A DNA stretch of 64,000 nucleotides, from the NCBI GenBank assembly GCA_963978545.1, contig CAXBTE010000023.1:1-64000 (forward strand). Reading direction: 5' to 3'. This document shows positions 12,151-25,300 of this stretch, piece after piece. The position numbers were made by a program, and so were the translations under genes. Numbering within the stretch: the first letter of the stretch is position 1; every line of letters begins with the position of its first letter. The notes under the pieces were generated by a model. The model ran no database searches and was not told the DNA's origin. It saw only the letters and a list, made by a program, of their open reading frames with translations. This DNA comes from Linyphia triangularis (Eukaryota > Arthropoda > Arachnida > Araneae > Linyphiidae).

Positions 12151-13272
12151 TGACAATTTTATTGAATGTTGCGAGCGTTTTTGTTATTATTTTAGACTAA
12201 CTTGAGAACTAGAGTATTATTCGGACTCTTGATTATAATTTATTGAACTTTTTATCCGTCAGTTTTGTATAAGTCATAATTATTTCTTACTTTTTATCTC
12301 TTTAATTTTTGGTATGAAGCATGATATGGGTTAAGTTTATATTTATATGTCCTCAGCAGACATTTAATATTGACTAAAGATAGGAATCTATTGTATTAAA
12401 TCTTTAAGTTTGAAAATGTAACTATCTTAATTATGATCGGATGATACATTGTCATCTTAATTAAAAGGGTTACTCTTTAAACGTTAAGTATCATATACAA
12501 TATTTTAACTAATTTGAATAAAATGTTTTCTTCCATACAACCAGTATTCACTTAACAAAAAATGATCTTCTGCAGGATAGGAAGAATTGAGTCGATATTG
12601 CGATAGATAGATGGATGGAAGGAGTAGACAAAACCTATCTGCAATCTTGTTTTAAAGTGGGAGTACCTTAAAATGCCACACATGTTATGAAGATATAATC
12701 GCGAGAAAACCTTATATCTGGACTAGTAACGGATGCCCTGGGTAAGTGCAATCTTATTAATAAAATATCTGTGTAAATACTTATAATATTTATTGGGGGG
12801 GAATTGTTGGTTACTACCATTTGACAGAATCTCATATGCTACATTTCACTTTACCGGAAAAACGAAGATTCGTAAGCTTGTAGAGAGATTTTCCCTGTCA
12901 TTTTAATGGAATCATAAAAGTTGTCCATGCAAAACTTTAAGGTAACTTTCGTAATTACTTTAAGGTAACTACTAAAATTCTTTAAATTTTTTTCCGTGAA
13001 CTAATCTTTGCAAATGAGCTATTTTCTGGTTGATTCAAAGAATATGTTGCGCAATTTTTTTTTCTTGTCATATTTGAAAATACGAAGTATTACGAACGTT
13101 TTAGTTAACATTTGCCTTCCATAACGTTACTTGCTCATACAGTACAGTTTCATGTCGGTTTGATTTGTTATATAAAACACTTACTTCATCCACTTTGAGT
13201 TATGATGACAAGCAAAGAGATAGCATGGGGGTCAACAAGCCAATGACCATGGTTCCGGCATCATCCCTACAG
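12151..13272. other. AT-rich non-coding stretch, no gene seen
   Basis: A short GATA/GATG-type microsatellite lies near 12603-12620. The rest is AT-rich with no supported feature. Confidence 0.5.
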
Positions 13273-13613
13273 GTGCGTTAGCGGCAAAATATCACCTATG
13301 TTAATACGGAATCTTAGGAGAAAGGTTGTGCCGGCCCAATTTATATTTACAGAAGCATTGGAAATGCGTGCACTGCGGGAAAAAAAAAGAAAAAAAGCAC
13401 TACCACTAGCGACAAACTCTGTTCTCAAGTCAAAAAATGCCAGTTTTCATTCCCACCTGATGCTGCCAGCCATCCGACGAGCGACAGGTTAAATCCAGTC
13501 TTGACATCGTTTTCTAGCCTTCTTCAGACGTCGTTTTAGCATCCTTCATCCGGCAAGCGAGGAGTCCGGCAAACAAGTAGCCAGAAGTGCAGAGAGATCT
13601 TCTACGTAAAACC
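13273..13613 (+). other. Possible non-coding exon (weak)
   Basis: This stretch has visibly higher G+C than its surroundings. It is preceded by CATCCCTACAG, an acceptor-like sequence ending at 13272, and followed by ACC|GTAAGT, a good match to the donor consensus, at 13611-13619. The longest + frame within it (13298-13492) ends inside and has no recognisable domain, so it would be untranslated sequence or an exon of a non-coding RNA. Splice-like words occur by chance, and no partner exon was found. Treat it as a guess. Confidence 0.15.
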
Positions 13614-13923
13614 GTAAGTCCTTTTGTATCTATCTTACTTGTAGTCATGAGTAAGCAAGTTTGCGAAAAATAAATTTTAGATTTTAAAAGATAAATTAGT
13701 AAATTAGATAATTCGTTAACGATAATTGAATATTAGTCAGGATAGGTTTGAGTCGTCAGGTATATGGCTAAACATTGACGTCACAATTTCTCTCTCCAGC
13801 CTTCCATTGTGAGTGTTTTTAAATCATGAGTATCTAATAATGAATATTTAAACTATCTAAAAGCTAGCTGGGAGGCCAAGCGTTGCGGAAATCCATCATT
13901 GATGTACAGGTCCCAGTTTTTGG

Positions 13924-14096
13924 CGCTTCGCTCGCAGGAAGGTTCAGTGCTACGCAAAATCGAGCTCGCTTCACTCGCTGAAAAATTCATTGACACAAAA
14001 GTACAGGCTTACTTCACTCGTTGAAAGGTTCATTGCTTTGCAAGCGTAGGCTCGCTGAAATATTTATTGCTGCGTTAGCATAAGCTCACTTCACTA
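13924..14096 (+). repeat. Tandem repeat, 43-bp unit, about four copies
   Basis: Units begin with CGCTTCRCTCG-like words and contain a GGTTCAGTGCT or GGTTCATTGCT-like core. Three consecutive units are 43 bp long, then a shortened 34-bp unit and a partial one follow. The repeat sits between CCCAGTTTTTGGC (13912) and an inverted-looking GGGGACAAAAACTGG (near 14131). The two flanking words hint that the tandem repeat is the core of a larger mobile or repeat element. Confidence 0.75.
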
Positions 14097-14260
14097 TCTA
14101 TAATCAAATTCAATTAGATTTTAGTGAGGGGGACAAAAACTGGACTACGTAAAGCCTTAATATTAAAAGCCTCTCTCCTATCGAAAAAAGAAAATCACCC
14201 TTAATACAATAATACAACACCCCTATAAGATTATTTTAACACCTGTTTGTGGAAAGCAAA

Positions 14261-14880
14261 ATTAGAAGGCCAAAACTACTTATGTTGAAACTTTCAGAAC
14301 TCAAGGCCTATTAGAAGTCACTTTTTGTGAAAAAAAATAATTAAATAACGAATTAAAATTTTAACCTTCTTTTTGTCAATAGTTCAATTAGAAGGCCAAA
14401 ACTACTTGTGTTGAAAATTTCAGAACTGTAGCCCAATTAGAAAACGTTTTGTAAAACATTTATTAACTAATTAGAATTTTTTTTAAAAAAATTAAATAAA
14501 AACTTAAAATTCTGCTTTTCAAATAGAAGGCCAAAACTACTTATGCTGAAAATTTCAGAGCTATGGCCCTATTAGAAATGGTTTTGTAAAATATTTATTA
14601 ATTCAAAAAAATTAATTAAAATAGAACTAAATAAAAAATTAAAGTTCTTTTTTTAAGAGTTCAATTAGAAGCCCAACACTACTTATGTAGAACATTTCAG
14701 AACTGTAACTCTATTTAAAGTCACTTTGTAAAAAAATATATATATATATTAATTAAATAAATTACTTAAAAAAGAAATAATAAGAATTTTAACATTCTGT
14801 TTGTCATAGGCAAAATTAGAAGGCCAAAACTACTTATGTTGAAAATTTGTGAGTTCTTCTCCAATTTTAAGTAGCTTTCT
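14261..14880 (+). repeat. Tandem repeat of about 125-150 bp, five copies
   Basis: Copies start with ATTAGAAGGCCAAAACTACT or a variant at 14261, 14387, about 14521, 14664 and 14815. The spacing grows from 126 to 151 bp because the AT-rich second half expands. Each copy continues with TTGAAAATTTCAGAACT-like sequence and then A/T runs. The block is framed by CCTGTTTGTGGAAAGC (near 14242) and an inverted-looking GATCCACAAACAGAC (near 14884), suggesting that it belongs to one element. Confidence 0.8.
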
Positions 14881-15257
14881 ATAGATCCACAAACAGACAG
14901 CTTGTTTTATTATTATAGATTACAGTGTATTGAAGTTTACAATTATACATGTCCTCCGATATTTATGATGCAATTCCAAATTCATCCATATTTAAACCAA
15001 AAAAAAATAAAAAAAATAATTAATTGTAGTGTTTATATTTAATGAAATGGAAGATTCTAGTGTAGCTAGTTTTGGTGTTCTGGATTTTGTGGAGTACAGG
15101 GATTTTTATAGTTTATTAGGCTTTACAGAAAGAGACAGGAAAGATAGAAGACGATTGTAGCTGCCAGGATTTAAGAAAAGAATGAATTTGTATGTTGATT
15201 GTTGAAATTTAATTTGAAACAGTAAACTGTGACTTAGTTTCGTCTTTATTAAAATAT
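14881..15257. other. Non-coding junction between tandem repeats and satellite array
   Basis: AT-rich sequence with no frame or repeat that I can relate to either side. The first recognisable satellite homology begins near 15258 with a GCCTTGCTTGGAT word resembling the GGCATTGCTTGGACT of the array. Confidence 0.5.
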
Positions 15258-16800
15258 AGATTAAGCCTTGCTTGGATATAGCGTAATGTAAGTGAGGAAG
15301 CGATGCTGAGACTCATTTTTCCGAAGGATAGGACAGTCTCCAATTTATTTAGAATAACTAGTGTTAGAAACAACTCTTGAGAAGGGGCAAGGTGATGAGC
15401 ATGTCACCGAAAAACTTTGGTCATGAAGAGAAGTCAGTTCCCCCCATATATGTTTAGGAATATTGCGTAAAAATAGGTAAATGAGAAATGTCACCTATCA
15501 TTAACTAAATGAGGAAATTTAAAATCCTAATTTTAACCTTTAATTTTAGATATTAACCTCGTCAAATTAATCTGATAGGACAAAATTAAACAGACTATTA
15601 TTGCAATTTATGTGTTCTTCGGACTCATCGAAATTGAACACGAGAACGCTACTCCGAAACTGTTCTTCCAGCAAATATACTTTGATAAGATAACCGCTAC
15701 ATTCGATTTTCCAGGGTGGGTCAAACTAATTACTTTTGTGATTAGAACAATTACCTTCTAGACGTTTAGGATAATTATATCCAATTATATGACTAAAAAA
15801 CTTATATTCTAATTTTTTTTAAAAGAAAAAATAAAAGAAACTAAATTTCTATTCAGGATATTGATTTAAGATGTGATTTAGACGAGACTCCAAAAAGAAA
15901 CGTTTTTCGGATATCGGCTATGCGTTAATAGACTAATCGTATTGTAAGTAGGGACACTCATTTTTCTGGAAGAGCTGACAGTTTCCTAATTATTTCAATT
16001 CATTTAGACCGGCTACTACAAAAATCAACGCTTGTGGAGGGGGGCTTCGATCATCATTAAAGGTTAGATTCCCCAGGTATGTTCAGGTTGAAGGTATTCA
16101 GATTATCTGGCGCCGTCAGCAACACGAGGGCTATAATGCGCCGAAACATTCGTCATTAGACAAGCCAACATACATTTACAAACACCCATGCCTAGCACGG
16201 GACTCGAACCCGCAACCTCGAGGTATAAAAGCTAGCACGCTAACCAGATATGTTCAGGAAAATTGCGTAGAAATAGATATTCGAAAAATGTTCATAATAA
16301 AATGCCAAAATAGATATTTTTAAAACTTATATTTAGCTTTAATTTGACGACTTTGTTATCTATAATTTATTTGAGAGGATAAAATTAAACAATCTTTCAT
16401 TGAGAACGCGATCCCAAAAATTTCTGCGTTAGCAAATTAGGGGGGCAACAACAGTTTTCCCAACATTGCATTTTTATAATACAAACGCTAAACTCGTATT
16501 TCAAAGATATATCAGACTATACGTATTTGCAAAAATTATTTTTTTGTTTCGAATAAATAACTTGTTCAGATTTAATATAATTATATCAAATTACATAGTT
16601 ACCAAATTTCTAGTCTTATTTTTTCAATAACGATATTAAAAAAGAAATTCTATTTGGATTCGTTATATTGATTAAAGAGGTTGTTTTTGGCAGGTTACCA
16701 CTAGAAGCGTCTTTTGGATATGGGATGGGAAAATAATTTTCCCCAACTTTTCGATGCAAATACTACAGTGTCGGACGCAAAGCCGACACGCAGTTTTCGG
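15258..16800 (+). repeat. Diverged edge monomers of the satellite array
   Basis: Equivalent words (ACTCATTTTTCC or relatives) occur at 15311, 15956 and about 16788. The spacings are 645 bp and, after removing the SINE and one duplicated target copy, about 661 bp. This gives an ancestral monomer of about 650 bp. Within each monomer the order of landmarks matches the main array: GAACGC, TAACTAAAT.AGGAAATTT, CTGATAGGA.AAAATTAAA and the CATATATGTTTAGGAA-like word. Substitution and indel load is far higher than to the right of 16.8 kb. The minus-strand frame at 16672-16860 is just a reading of this repeat. Confidence 0.85.
16088..16245 (-). mobile_element. tRNA-derived SINE inserted in a satellite monomer
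   Basis: On the minus strand the head reads TGGTTAGCGTGCTAGC, an A-box-like D arm, then GGTTCGAGTCC, a B-box/T-arm word, separated as in a tRNA. The anticodon arm does not pair well, so this is a tRNA-derived head and not a working tRNA gene. The body continues to about 16088. The copy is bracketed by TATGTTCAGG at 16078-16087 and 16249-16258; extended to 13 bp (16075-16087, 16246-16258) the pair has one mismatch. The duplicated target is the satellite's own CATATATGTTTAGG word. I see no long A tail. The body was not matched to a named SINE family. Confidence 0.85.
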
Positions 16801-19339
16801 TAGCGGAGGACAGTTTCCAATTAATTTAAATTTAATTAGACAAGTTAGGGCTAGAATCAAATCTTGAACTGAGTGTAGGCGATGAGCGTGTTGCTGAAAC
16901 TCAAAGTTCTTGAGGAGAGGATAGCTTCCCCATATATGTTTAGGAAAATACCGTAAAAATAGATAATTGTGAAATTGTCCACATGCTTTAACTAAATTAG
17001 GAAATTTTAAATCTTAAATTTACCTTCAATTATAAAATGTTAATCGGTAAAATTTATCTGATAGGATACAATTAAACAAATTAATTCAGCAGGTTAGTGC
17101 TAGAATCAAATCTTGAACAGAGTGTAGGCAATGAGCGTGTTGCCGAAACTCAATGTTCTTGGGGAGAGGATAGCTCACCCAAATGTGTTTAGGAAAACCG
17201 CGTAAAAATAGGTAATTGTGAAATGGTCCACTTGCCTTAACTAACTTAGGAAATTTTAAATCTTAATTTAACATTTGATTGGAAACCGTTATTATTTACA
17301 ATTTATCTGATAGGATAAAATAAAACAATCATTGAAAAATATAAGCTATCCAGACACAACGCAATTAAAAGTGAGAACGCGACCTCTAAACTGTTTGCAT
17401 GGGAGGTAGAGGGTGGTGCAAACAGTTTTCTAACAAATGCCCTTTGGTAAGATATCCGATTTGTTCAATTTTAATAAGTTGGCTAGGTTTTATTTACTTG
17501 CTAAAATTAATTTTTTTGTAGCTCAGAAATATTGTCCTTAACAACGTTTAATTTAAATACAAATATTACATTGTATAGTTGTCAAAACATTTTTTTTTTT
17601 GTTATATAAGAAAAAAAATTTGTATTTTTTTATCACTGATTAAAAAAGTAGTTTTAGGCGGGTTAAAACTAGAATCGACTTCCAGATTTGGGCTAGGCAT
17701 CGCTTGGACTCAGCGTACTATACGTGGGAACGCGAAGCCGACACTCATTTAGCGGAAGGAGAGGACAGTTTCCAGTTAATTTCAATTTAATTAGACAAGT
17801 TAGGGCTAGAATCAAATCTTGAACAGAGTGTAGGCGATGAGCGTGTTGCCGAAACTCAATGTTCTTGACGAGAGGAGAGCTTCCCCATATAGGTTTAGGA
17901 AAACCGCGTAAAAATAGAAAATTGTGAAATAGTCCACTTGCCTTAACTAAATTAGGAAATTTAAATCTTAATTTTACATTTATTTAGAAAAAGTAAATGT
18001 AATAATTTTTCTGATAGGATAAAATAAAAAAAAATAATCATTGAAATATATAAGTTGTCCAGGCAAATTACAATCAAAATTGAGAACGCTACCTCGAAAA
18101 TGTTTGCGTGGGAGGTAGAGGGTGGTGCAAACAGTTTTTCTAACATATGCCATTGTCCATAACGACGTTTAGTTAAAATATAAATATTACATTGTATAGT
18201 TGTCAAAACATTTTATTGAAATTGATTAAAAAAGTAGTTTTAGGCGGGTTCCAACTAGAATCGACTTCCAGATTTGGGCTAGGCATTGCTTGGACTCAGC
18301 GTACTATACGTGGGGACGCGAAGCCGAAACTCATTTCTCGGAAGGAGAGGAAAGTTTCCAGTTAATTTAAATTTAATTAGACAAGTTAGGGCTAGAATCA
18401 AATTTTGAACTGAGTGTAGGCGATGAGCGTGTTGCCGAAACTCAATGTTCTTGGGGAGAGGATAGCTCACCCAAATGTGTTTAGGAAAACCGCGTAAAAA
18501 TAGATAATTGTGAAATGGTCCACTTGCCTTAACTAAATTAGGAAATTTTAAATCTTAATTTAACATTTGATTGGAAAACGTTATTATTTACAATTTATCT
18601 GATAGGATAAAATAAAACAATCATTGAAAAATATAAGCTATCCAGACACAACGCAATTAAAAGTGAGAACGCGACCTCTAAACTGTTTGCGTGGGAGGTA
18701 GAGGGTGGTGCAAACAGTTTTCTAACAAATGCCCTTTGGTAAGATATCCGATTTGTTCAATTTTAATAAGTTGGCTAGTTGTTATTTACTTGCTAAAATT
18801 AATTTTTTTGTAGCTCAGAAATATTGTCCTTAACGACGTTTAGTTTAAATACAAATATTACATTGTATAGTTGTCAAAACATTTTTTTTTTTGTTATATA
18901 AGAAAAAAAAATTGTATTTTTTTATCACTGATTAAAAAAGTAGTTTTAGGCGGGTTAAAACTAGAATCGACTTCCAGATTTGGGCAAGGCATCGCTTGGA
19001 CTCAGCGTACTATACGTGGGAACGCGAAGCCGACACTCATTTAGCGGAAGGAGAGGACAGTTTCCAGTTAATTTCAATTTAATTAGACAAGTTAGGGCTA
19101 GAATCAAATCTTGAACAGAGTGTAGGCGATGAGCGTGTTGCCGAAACTCAATGTTCTTGACGAGAGGATAGCTTCCCCATATAGGTTTAGGAAAACCGCG
19201 TAAAAATAGAAAATTGTGAAATAGTCCACTTGCCTTAACTAAATTAGGAAATTTAAATCTTAATTTTACATTTATTTGGAAAAAGTAAATGTTATAATTT
19301 TTCTGATAGGATAAAATAAAAAAAAAATAATCATTGAAA

Positions 19340-22300
19340 TATATAAGTTGTCCAGGCAAATTACAATCAAAATTGAGAACGCGACCTCGAAAATGTTTGC
19401 GTGGGAGGTAGAGGGTGGTGCAAACAGTTTTTCTAACATATGCCATTGTCCATAACGACGTTTAGTTAAAATATAAATATTACATTGTATAGTTGTCAAA
19501 ACATTTTATTGAAATTGATTAAAAAAGTAGTTTTAGGCGGGTTCCAACTAGAATCGACTTCCAGATTTGGGCTAGGCATTGCTTGGACTCAGCGTACTAT
19601 ACGTGGGGACGCGAAGCCGACACTCATTTTTCGGAAGGAGAGGACAGTTTCCAGTTAATTTAAATTTAATTAGACAAGTTAGGGCTAGAATCAAATCTTG
19701 AACAGAGTGTAGGCGATGAGCGTGTTGCCGAAACTCAATGTTCTTGACGAGAGGATAGCTTCTCCATATAGGTTTAGGAAAACTGCGTAAAAATAGAAAA
19801 TTGTGAAATAGTCCACTTGCCTTAATTAATTTAGGAAATTTAAATCTTAATTTTACATTTATTTGGAAAAAGTAAATGTTTATAATTTTTCTGATAGGAT
19901 AAAATAAAAAAATAATCATTGAAATATATAAGGTTTTAGGCGGGTTCCAACTAGAATCTAGGCATTGCTTGGACTCAGCGTACTATACGTGGGGACGCGA
20001 AGCCAACACTCATTTCTCGGAAGGAGAGGACAGTTTCCAGTTAATTTAAATTTAATTAGACAAGTTAGGGCTAGAATCAAATCTTGAACTGAGTGTAGGC
20101 GATGAGCGTGTTGCTGAAACTCAAACTTCTTGAGGAGATGATAGCTTCCCCATATATGTTTAGGAAAATACCGTAAAAATAGATAATTGTGAAATTGTCC
20201 ACATGCTTTAACTAAATTAGGAAATTTTAAATCTTAAATTTAACTTCAGTTATAAAATGTTAATCAGTAAAATTTATCTGATAGGATACAATTAAACAAA
20301 TTAATTCAGCAGGATAGTGCTAGAATCAAATCTTGAACAGAGTGTAGGCGATGAGCGTGTTGCCGAAACTCAATGTTCTTGAGGAGAGGATAGCTCACCC
20401 AAATGTGTTTAGGAAAACCGCGTAAAAATAGATAATTGTGAAATGGTCCACTTGCCTTAACTAAATTAGGAAATTTAAATCTTAATTTTACATTTATTTG
20501 GAAAAAGTAAATGTTATAATTTTTCTGATAGGATAAAATAAAAAAAAATAATCATTGAAATATATAAGTTGTCCAGGCAAATTACAATCAAAATTGAGAA
20601 CGCGACCTCGAAAATGTTTGCGTGGGAGGTAGAGGGTGGTGCAAACAGTTTTTCTAACATATGCCATTGTCCATAACGACGTTTAGTTAAAATATAAATA
20701 TTACATTGTATAGTTGTCAAAACATTTTATTGAAATTGATTAAAAAAGTAGTTTTAGGCGGGTTCCAACTAGAATCGACTTCCAGATTTGGGCTAGGCAT
20801 TGCTTGGACTCAGCGTACTATACGTGGGGACGCGAAGCCGAAACTCATTTCTCGGAAGGAGAGGACAGTTTCCAGTTAATTTAAATTTAATTAGACAAGT
20901 TAGGGCTAGAATCAAATCTTGAACCGAGTGTAGGCGATGAGCGTGTTGCCGAAACTCAATGTTCTTGAGGAGAGGATAGCTTCCCCATATAGGTTTAGGA
21001 AAACCGCTTAAAAATAGATAATTGTGAAATTGTCCACATGCTTTAACTAAATTAGGAAATTTCAAATCTTAAATTTACCTTCAATTATAAAATGTTAATC
21101 AGTAAAATTTATCTGATAGGATACAATTAAACAAATTAATTCAGCAGGTTAGTGCTAGAATCAAATCTTGAACAGAGTGTAGGCGATGAGCGTGTTGCCG
21201 AAACTCAATGTTCTTGACGAGAGGATAGCTTCCCCATATAGGTTTAGGAAAACCGCGTAAAAATAGAAAATTGTGAAATAGTCCACTTGCCTTAACTAAA
21301 TTAGGAAATTTAAATCTTAATTTTACATTTATTTGGAAAAAGTAAATGTTATAATTTTTCTGATAGGATAAAATAAAAAAAAAATAATCATTGAAATATA
21401 TAAGTTGTCCAGGCAAATTACAATCAAAATTGAGAACGCGACCTCGAAAATGTTTGCGTGGGAGGTAGAGGGTGGTGCAAACAGTTTTTCTAACATATGC
21501 CATTGTCCATAACGACGTTTAGTTAAAATATAAATATTACATTGTATAGTTGTCAAAACATTTTATTGAAATTGATTAAAAAAGTAGTTTTAGGCGGGTT
21601 CCAACTAGAATCGACTTCCAGATTTGGGCTAGGCATTGCTTGGACTCAGCGTACTATACGTGGGGACGCGAAGCCGACACTCATTTCTCGGAAGGAGAGG
21701 ACAGTTTCCAGTTAATTTAAATTTAATTAGACAAGTTAGGGCTAGAATCAAATCTTGAACAGAGTGTAGGCGATGAGCGTGTTGCCGAAACTCAATGTTC
21801 TTGACGAGAGGATAGCTTCTCCATATAGGTTTAGGAAAACCGCGTAAAAATAGAAAATTGTGAAATAGTCCACTTGCCTTAATTAATTTAGGAAATTTAA
21901 ATCTTAATTTTACATTTATTTGGAAAAAGTAAATGTTTATAATTTTTCTGATAGGATAAAATAAAAAAATAATCATTGAAATATATAAGGTTTTAGGCGG
22001 GTTCCAACTAGAATCGACTTCCAGATTTGGGCTAGGCATTGCTTGGACTCAGCGTACTATACGTGGGGACGCGAAGCCGACACTCATTTCTCGGAAGGAG
22101 AGGACAGTTTCCAGTTAATTTAAATTTAATTAGACAAGTTAGGGCTAGAATCAAATCTTGAACTGAGTGTAGGCGATGAGCGTGTTGCCGAAACTCAATG
22201 TTCTTGAGGAGAGGATAGCTTCCCCATATAGGTTTAGAAAAACCGCTTAAAAATAGATAATTGTGAAATAGTCCACTTGCCTTAACTAAATTAGGAAATT

Positions 22301-25300
22301 TAAATCTTAATTTTACATTTATTTGGAAAAAGTAAATGTTATAATTTTTCTGATAGGATAAAATAAAAAAAAATAATCATTGAAATATATAAGTTGTCCA
22401 GGCAAATTACAATCAAAATTGAGAACGCGACCTCGAAAATGTTTGCGTGGGAGGTAGAGGGTGGTGCAAACAGTTTTTCTAACATATGCCATTGTCCATA
22501 ACGACGTTTAGTTAAAATATAAATATTACATTGTATAGTTGTCAAAACATTTTATTGAAATTGATTAAAAAAGTAGTTTTAGGCGGGTTCCAACTAGAAT
22601 CGACTTCCAGATTTGGGCTAGGCATTGCTTGGACTCAGCGTACTATACGTGGGGACGCGAAGCCGACACTCATTTTTCGGAAGGAGAGGACAGTTTCCAG
22701 TTAATTTAAATTTAATTAGACAAGTTAGGGCTAGAATCAAATCTTGAACAGAGTGTAGGCGATGAGCGTGTTGCCGAAACTCAATGTTCTTGACGAGAGG
22801 ATAGCTTCTCCATATAGGTTTAGGAAAACTGCGTAAAAATAGAAAATTGTGAAATAGTCCACTTGCCTTAATTAATTTAGGAAATTTAAATCTTAATTTT
22901 ACATTTATTTGGAAAAAGTAAATGTTTATAATTTTTCTGATAGGATAAAATAAAAAAATAATCATTGAAATATATAAGGTTTTAGGCGGGTTCCAACTAG
23001 AATCTAGGCATTGCTTGGACTCAGCGTACTATACGTGGGGACGCGAAGCCAACACTCATTTCTCGGAAGGAGAGGACAGTTTCCAGTTAATTTAAATTTA
23101 ATTAGACAAGTTAGGGCTAGAATCAAATCTTGAACTGAGTGTAGGCGATGAGCGTGTTGCTGAAACTCAAACTTCTTGAGGAGATGATAGCTTCCCCATA
23201 TATGTTTAGGAAAATACCGTAAAAATAGATAATTGTGAAATTGTCCACATGCTTTAACTAAATTAGGAAATTTTAAATCTTAAATTTAACTTCAGTTATA
23301 AAATGTTAATCAGTAAAATTTATCTGATAGGATACAATTAAACAAATTAATTCAGCAGGATAGTGCTAGAATCAAATCTTGAACAGAGTGTAGGCGATGA
23401 GCGTGTTGCCGAAACTCAATGTTCTTGAGGAGAGGATAGCTCACCCAAATGTGTTTAGGAAAACCGCGTAAAAATAGATAATTGTGAAATGGTCCACTTG
23501 CCTTAACTAAATTAGGAAATTTAAATCTTAATTTTACATTTATTTGGAAAAAGTAAATGTTATAATTTTTCTGATAGGATAAAATAAAAAAAAATAATCA
23601 TTGAAATATATAAGTTGTCCAGGCAAATTACAATCAAAATTGAGAACGCGACCTCGAAAATGTTTGCGTGGGAGGTAGAGGGTGGTGCAAACAGTTTTTC
23701 TAACATATGCCATTGTCCATAACGACGTTTAGTTAAAATATAAATATTACATTGTATAGTTGTCAAAACATTTTATTGAAATTGATTAAAAAAGTAGTTT
23801 TAGGCGGGTTCCAACTAGAATCGACTTCCAGATTTGGGCTAGGCATTGCTTGGACTCAGCGTACTATACGTGGGGACGCGAAGCCGAAACTCATTTCTCG
23901 GAAGGAGAGGACAGTTTCCAGTTAATTTAAATTTAATTAGACAAGTTAGGGCTAGAATCAAATCTTGAACCGAGTGTAGGCGATGAGCGTGTTGCCGAAA
24001 CTCAATGTTCTTGAGGAGAGGATAGCTTCCCCATATAGGTTTAGGAAAACCGCTTAAAAATAGATAATTGTGAAATTGTCCACATGCTTTAACTAAATTA
24101 GGAAATTTCAAATCTTAAATTTACCTTCAATTATAAAATGTTAATCAGTAAAATTTATCTGATAGGATACAATTAAACAAATTAATTCAGCAGGTTAGTG
24201 CTAGAATCAAATCTTGAACAGAGTGTAGGCGATGAGCGTGTTGCCGAAACTCAATGTTCTTGACGAGAGGATAGCTTCCCCATATAGGTTTAGGAAAACC
24301 GCGTAAAAATAGAAAATTGTGAAATAGTCCACTTGCCTTAACTAAATTAGGAAATTTAAATCTTAATTTTACATTTATTTGGAAAAAGTAAATGTTATAA
24401 TTTTTCTGATAGGATAAAATAAAAAAAAAATAATCATTGAAATATATAAGTTGTCCAGGCAAATTACAATCAAAATTGAGAACGCGACCTCGAAAATGTT
24501 TGCGTGGGAGGTAGAGGGTGGTGCAAACAGTTTTTCTAACATATGCCATTGTCCATAACGACGTTTAGTTAAAATATAAATATTACATTGTATAGTTGTC
24601 AAAACATTTTATTGAAATTGATTAAAAAAGTAGTTTTAGGCGGGTTCCAACTAGAATCGACTTCCAGATTTGGGCTAGGCATTGCTTGGACTCAGCGTAC
24701 TATACGTGGGGACGCGAAGCCGACACTCATTTCTCGGAAGGAGAGGACAGTTTCCAGTTAATTTAAATTTAATTAGACAAGTTAGGGCTAGAATCAAATC
24801 TTGAACAGAGTGTAGGCGATGAGCGTGTTGCCGAAACTCAATGTTCTTGACGAGAGGATAGCTTCTCCATATAGGTTTAGGAAAACCGCGTAAAAATAGA
24901 AAATTGTGAAATAGTCCACTTGCCTTAATTAATTTAGGAAATTTAAATCTTAATTTTACATTTATTTGGAAAAAGTAAATGTTTATAATTTTTCTGATAG
25001 GATAAAATAAAAAAATAATCATTGAAATATATAAGGTTTTAGGCGGGTTCCAACTAGAATCGACTTCCAGATTTGGGCTAGGCATTGCTTGGACTCAGCG
25101 TACTATACGTGGGGACGCGAAGCCGACACTCATTTCTCGGAAGGAGAGGACAGTTTCCAGTTAATTTAAATTTAATTAGACAAGTTAGGGCTAGAATCAA
25201 ATCTTGAACTGAGTGTAGGCGATGAGCGTGTTGCCGAAACTCAATGTTCTTGAGGAGAGGATAGCTTCCCCATATAGGTTTAGAAAAACCGCTTAAAAAT

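Noticed and set aside
16190..16250. Functional tRNA gene on the minus strand
   Set aside because: A-box and B-box words are present, but the anticodon stem does not pair and the sequence is flanked by a target duplication together with a non-tRNA body, which fits a SINE.
18961..19446. 161-codon minus-strand frame, the longest in the window
   Set aside because: It runs through module boundaries and A/T-rich spacers, and the homologous units break it at different points. No recognisable domain.
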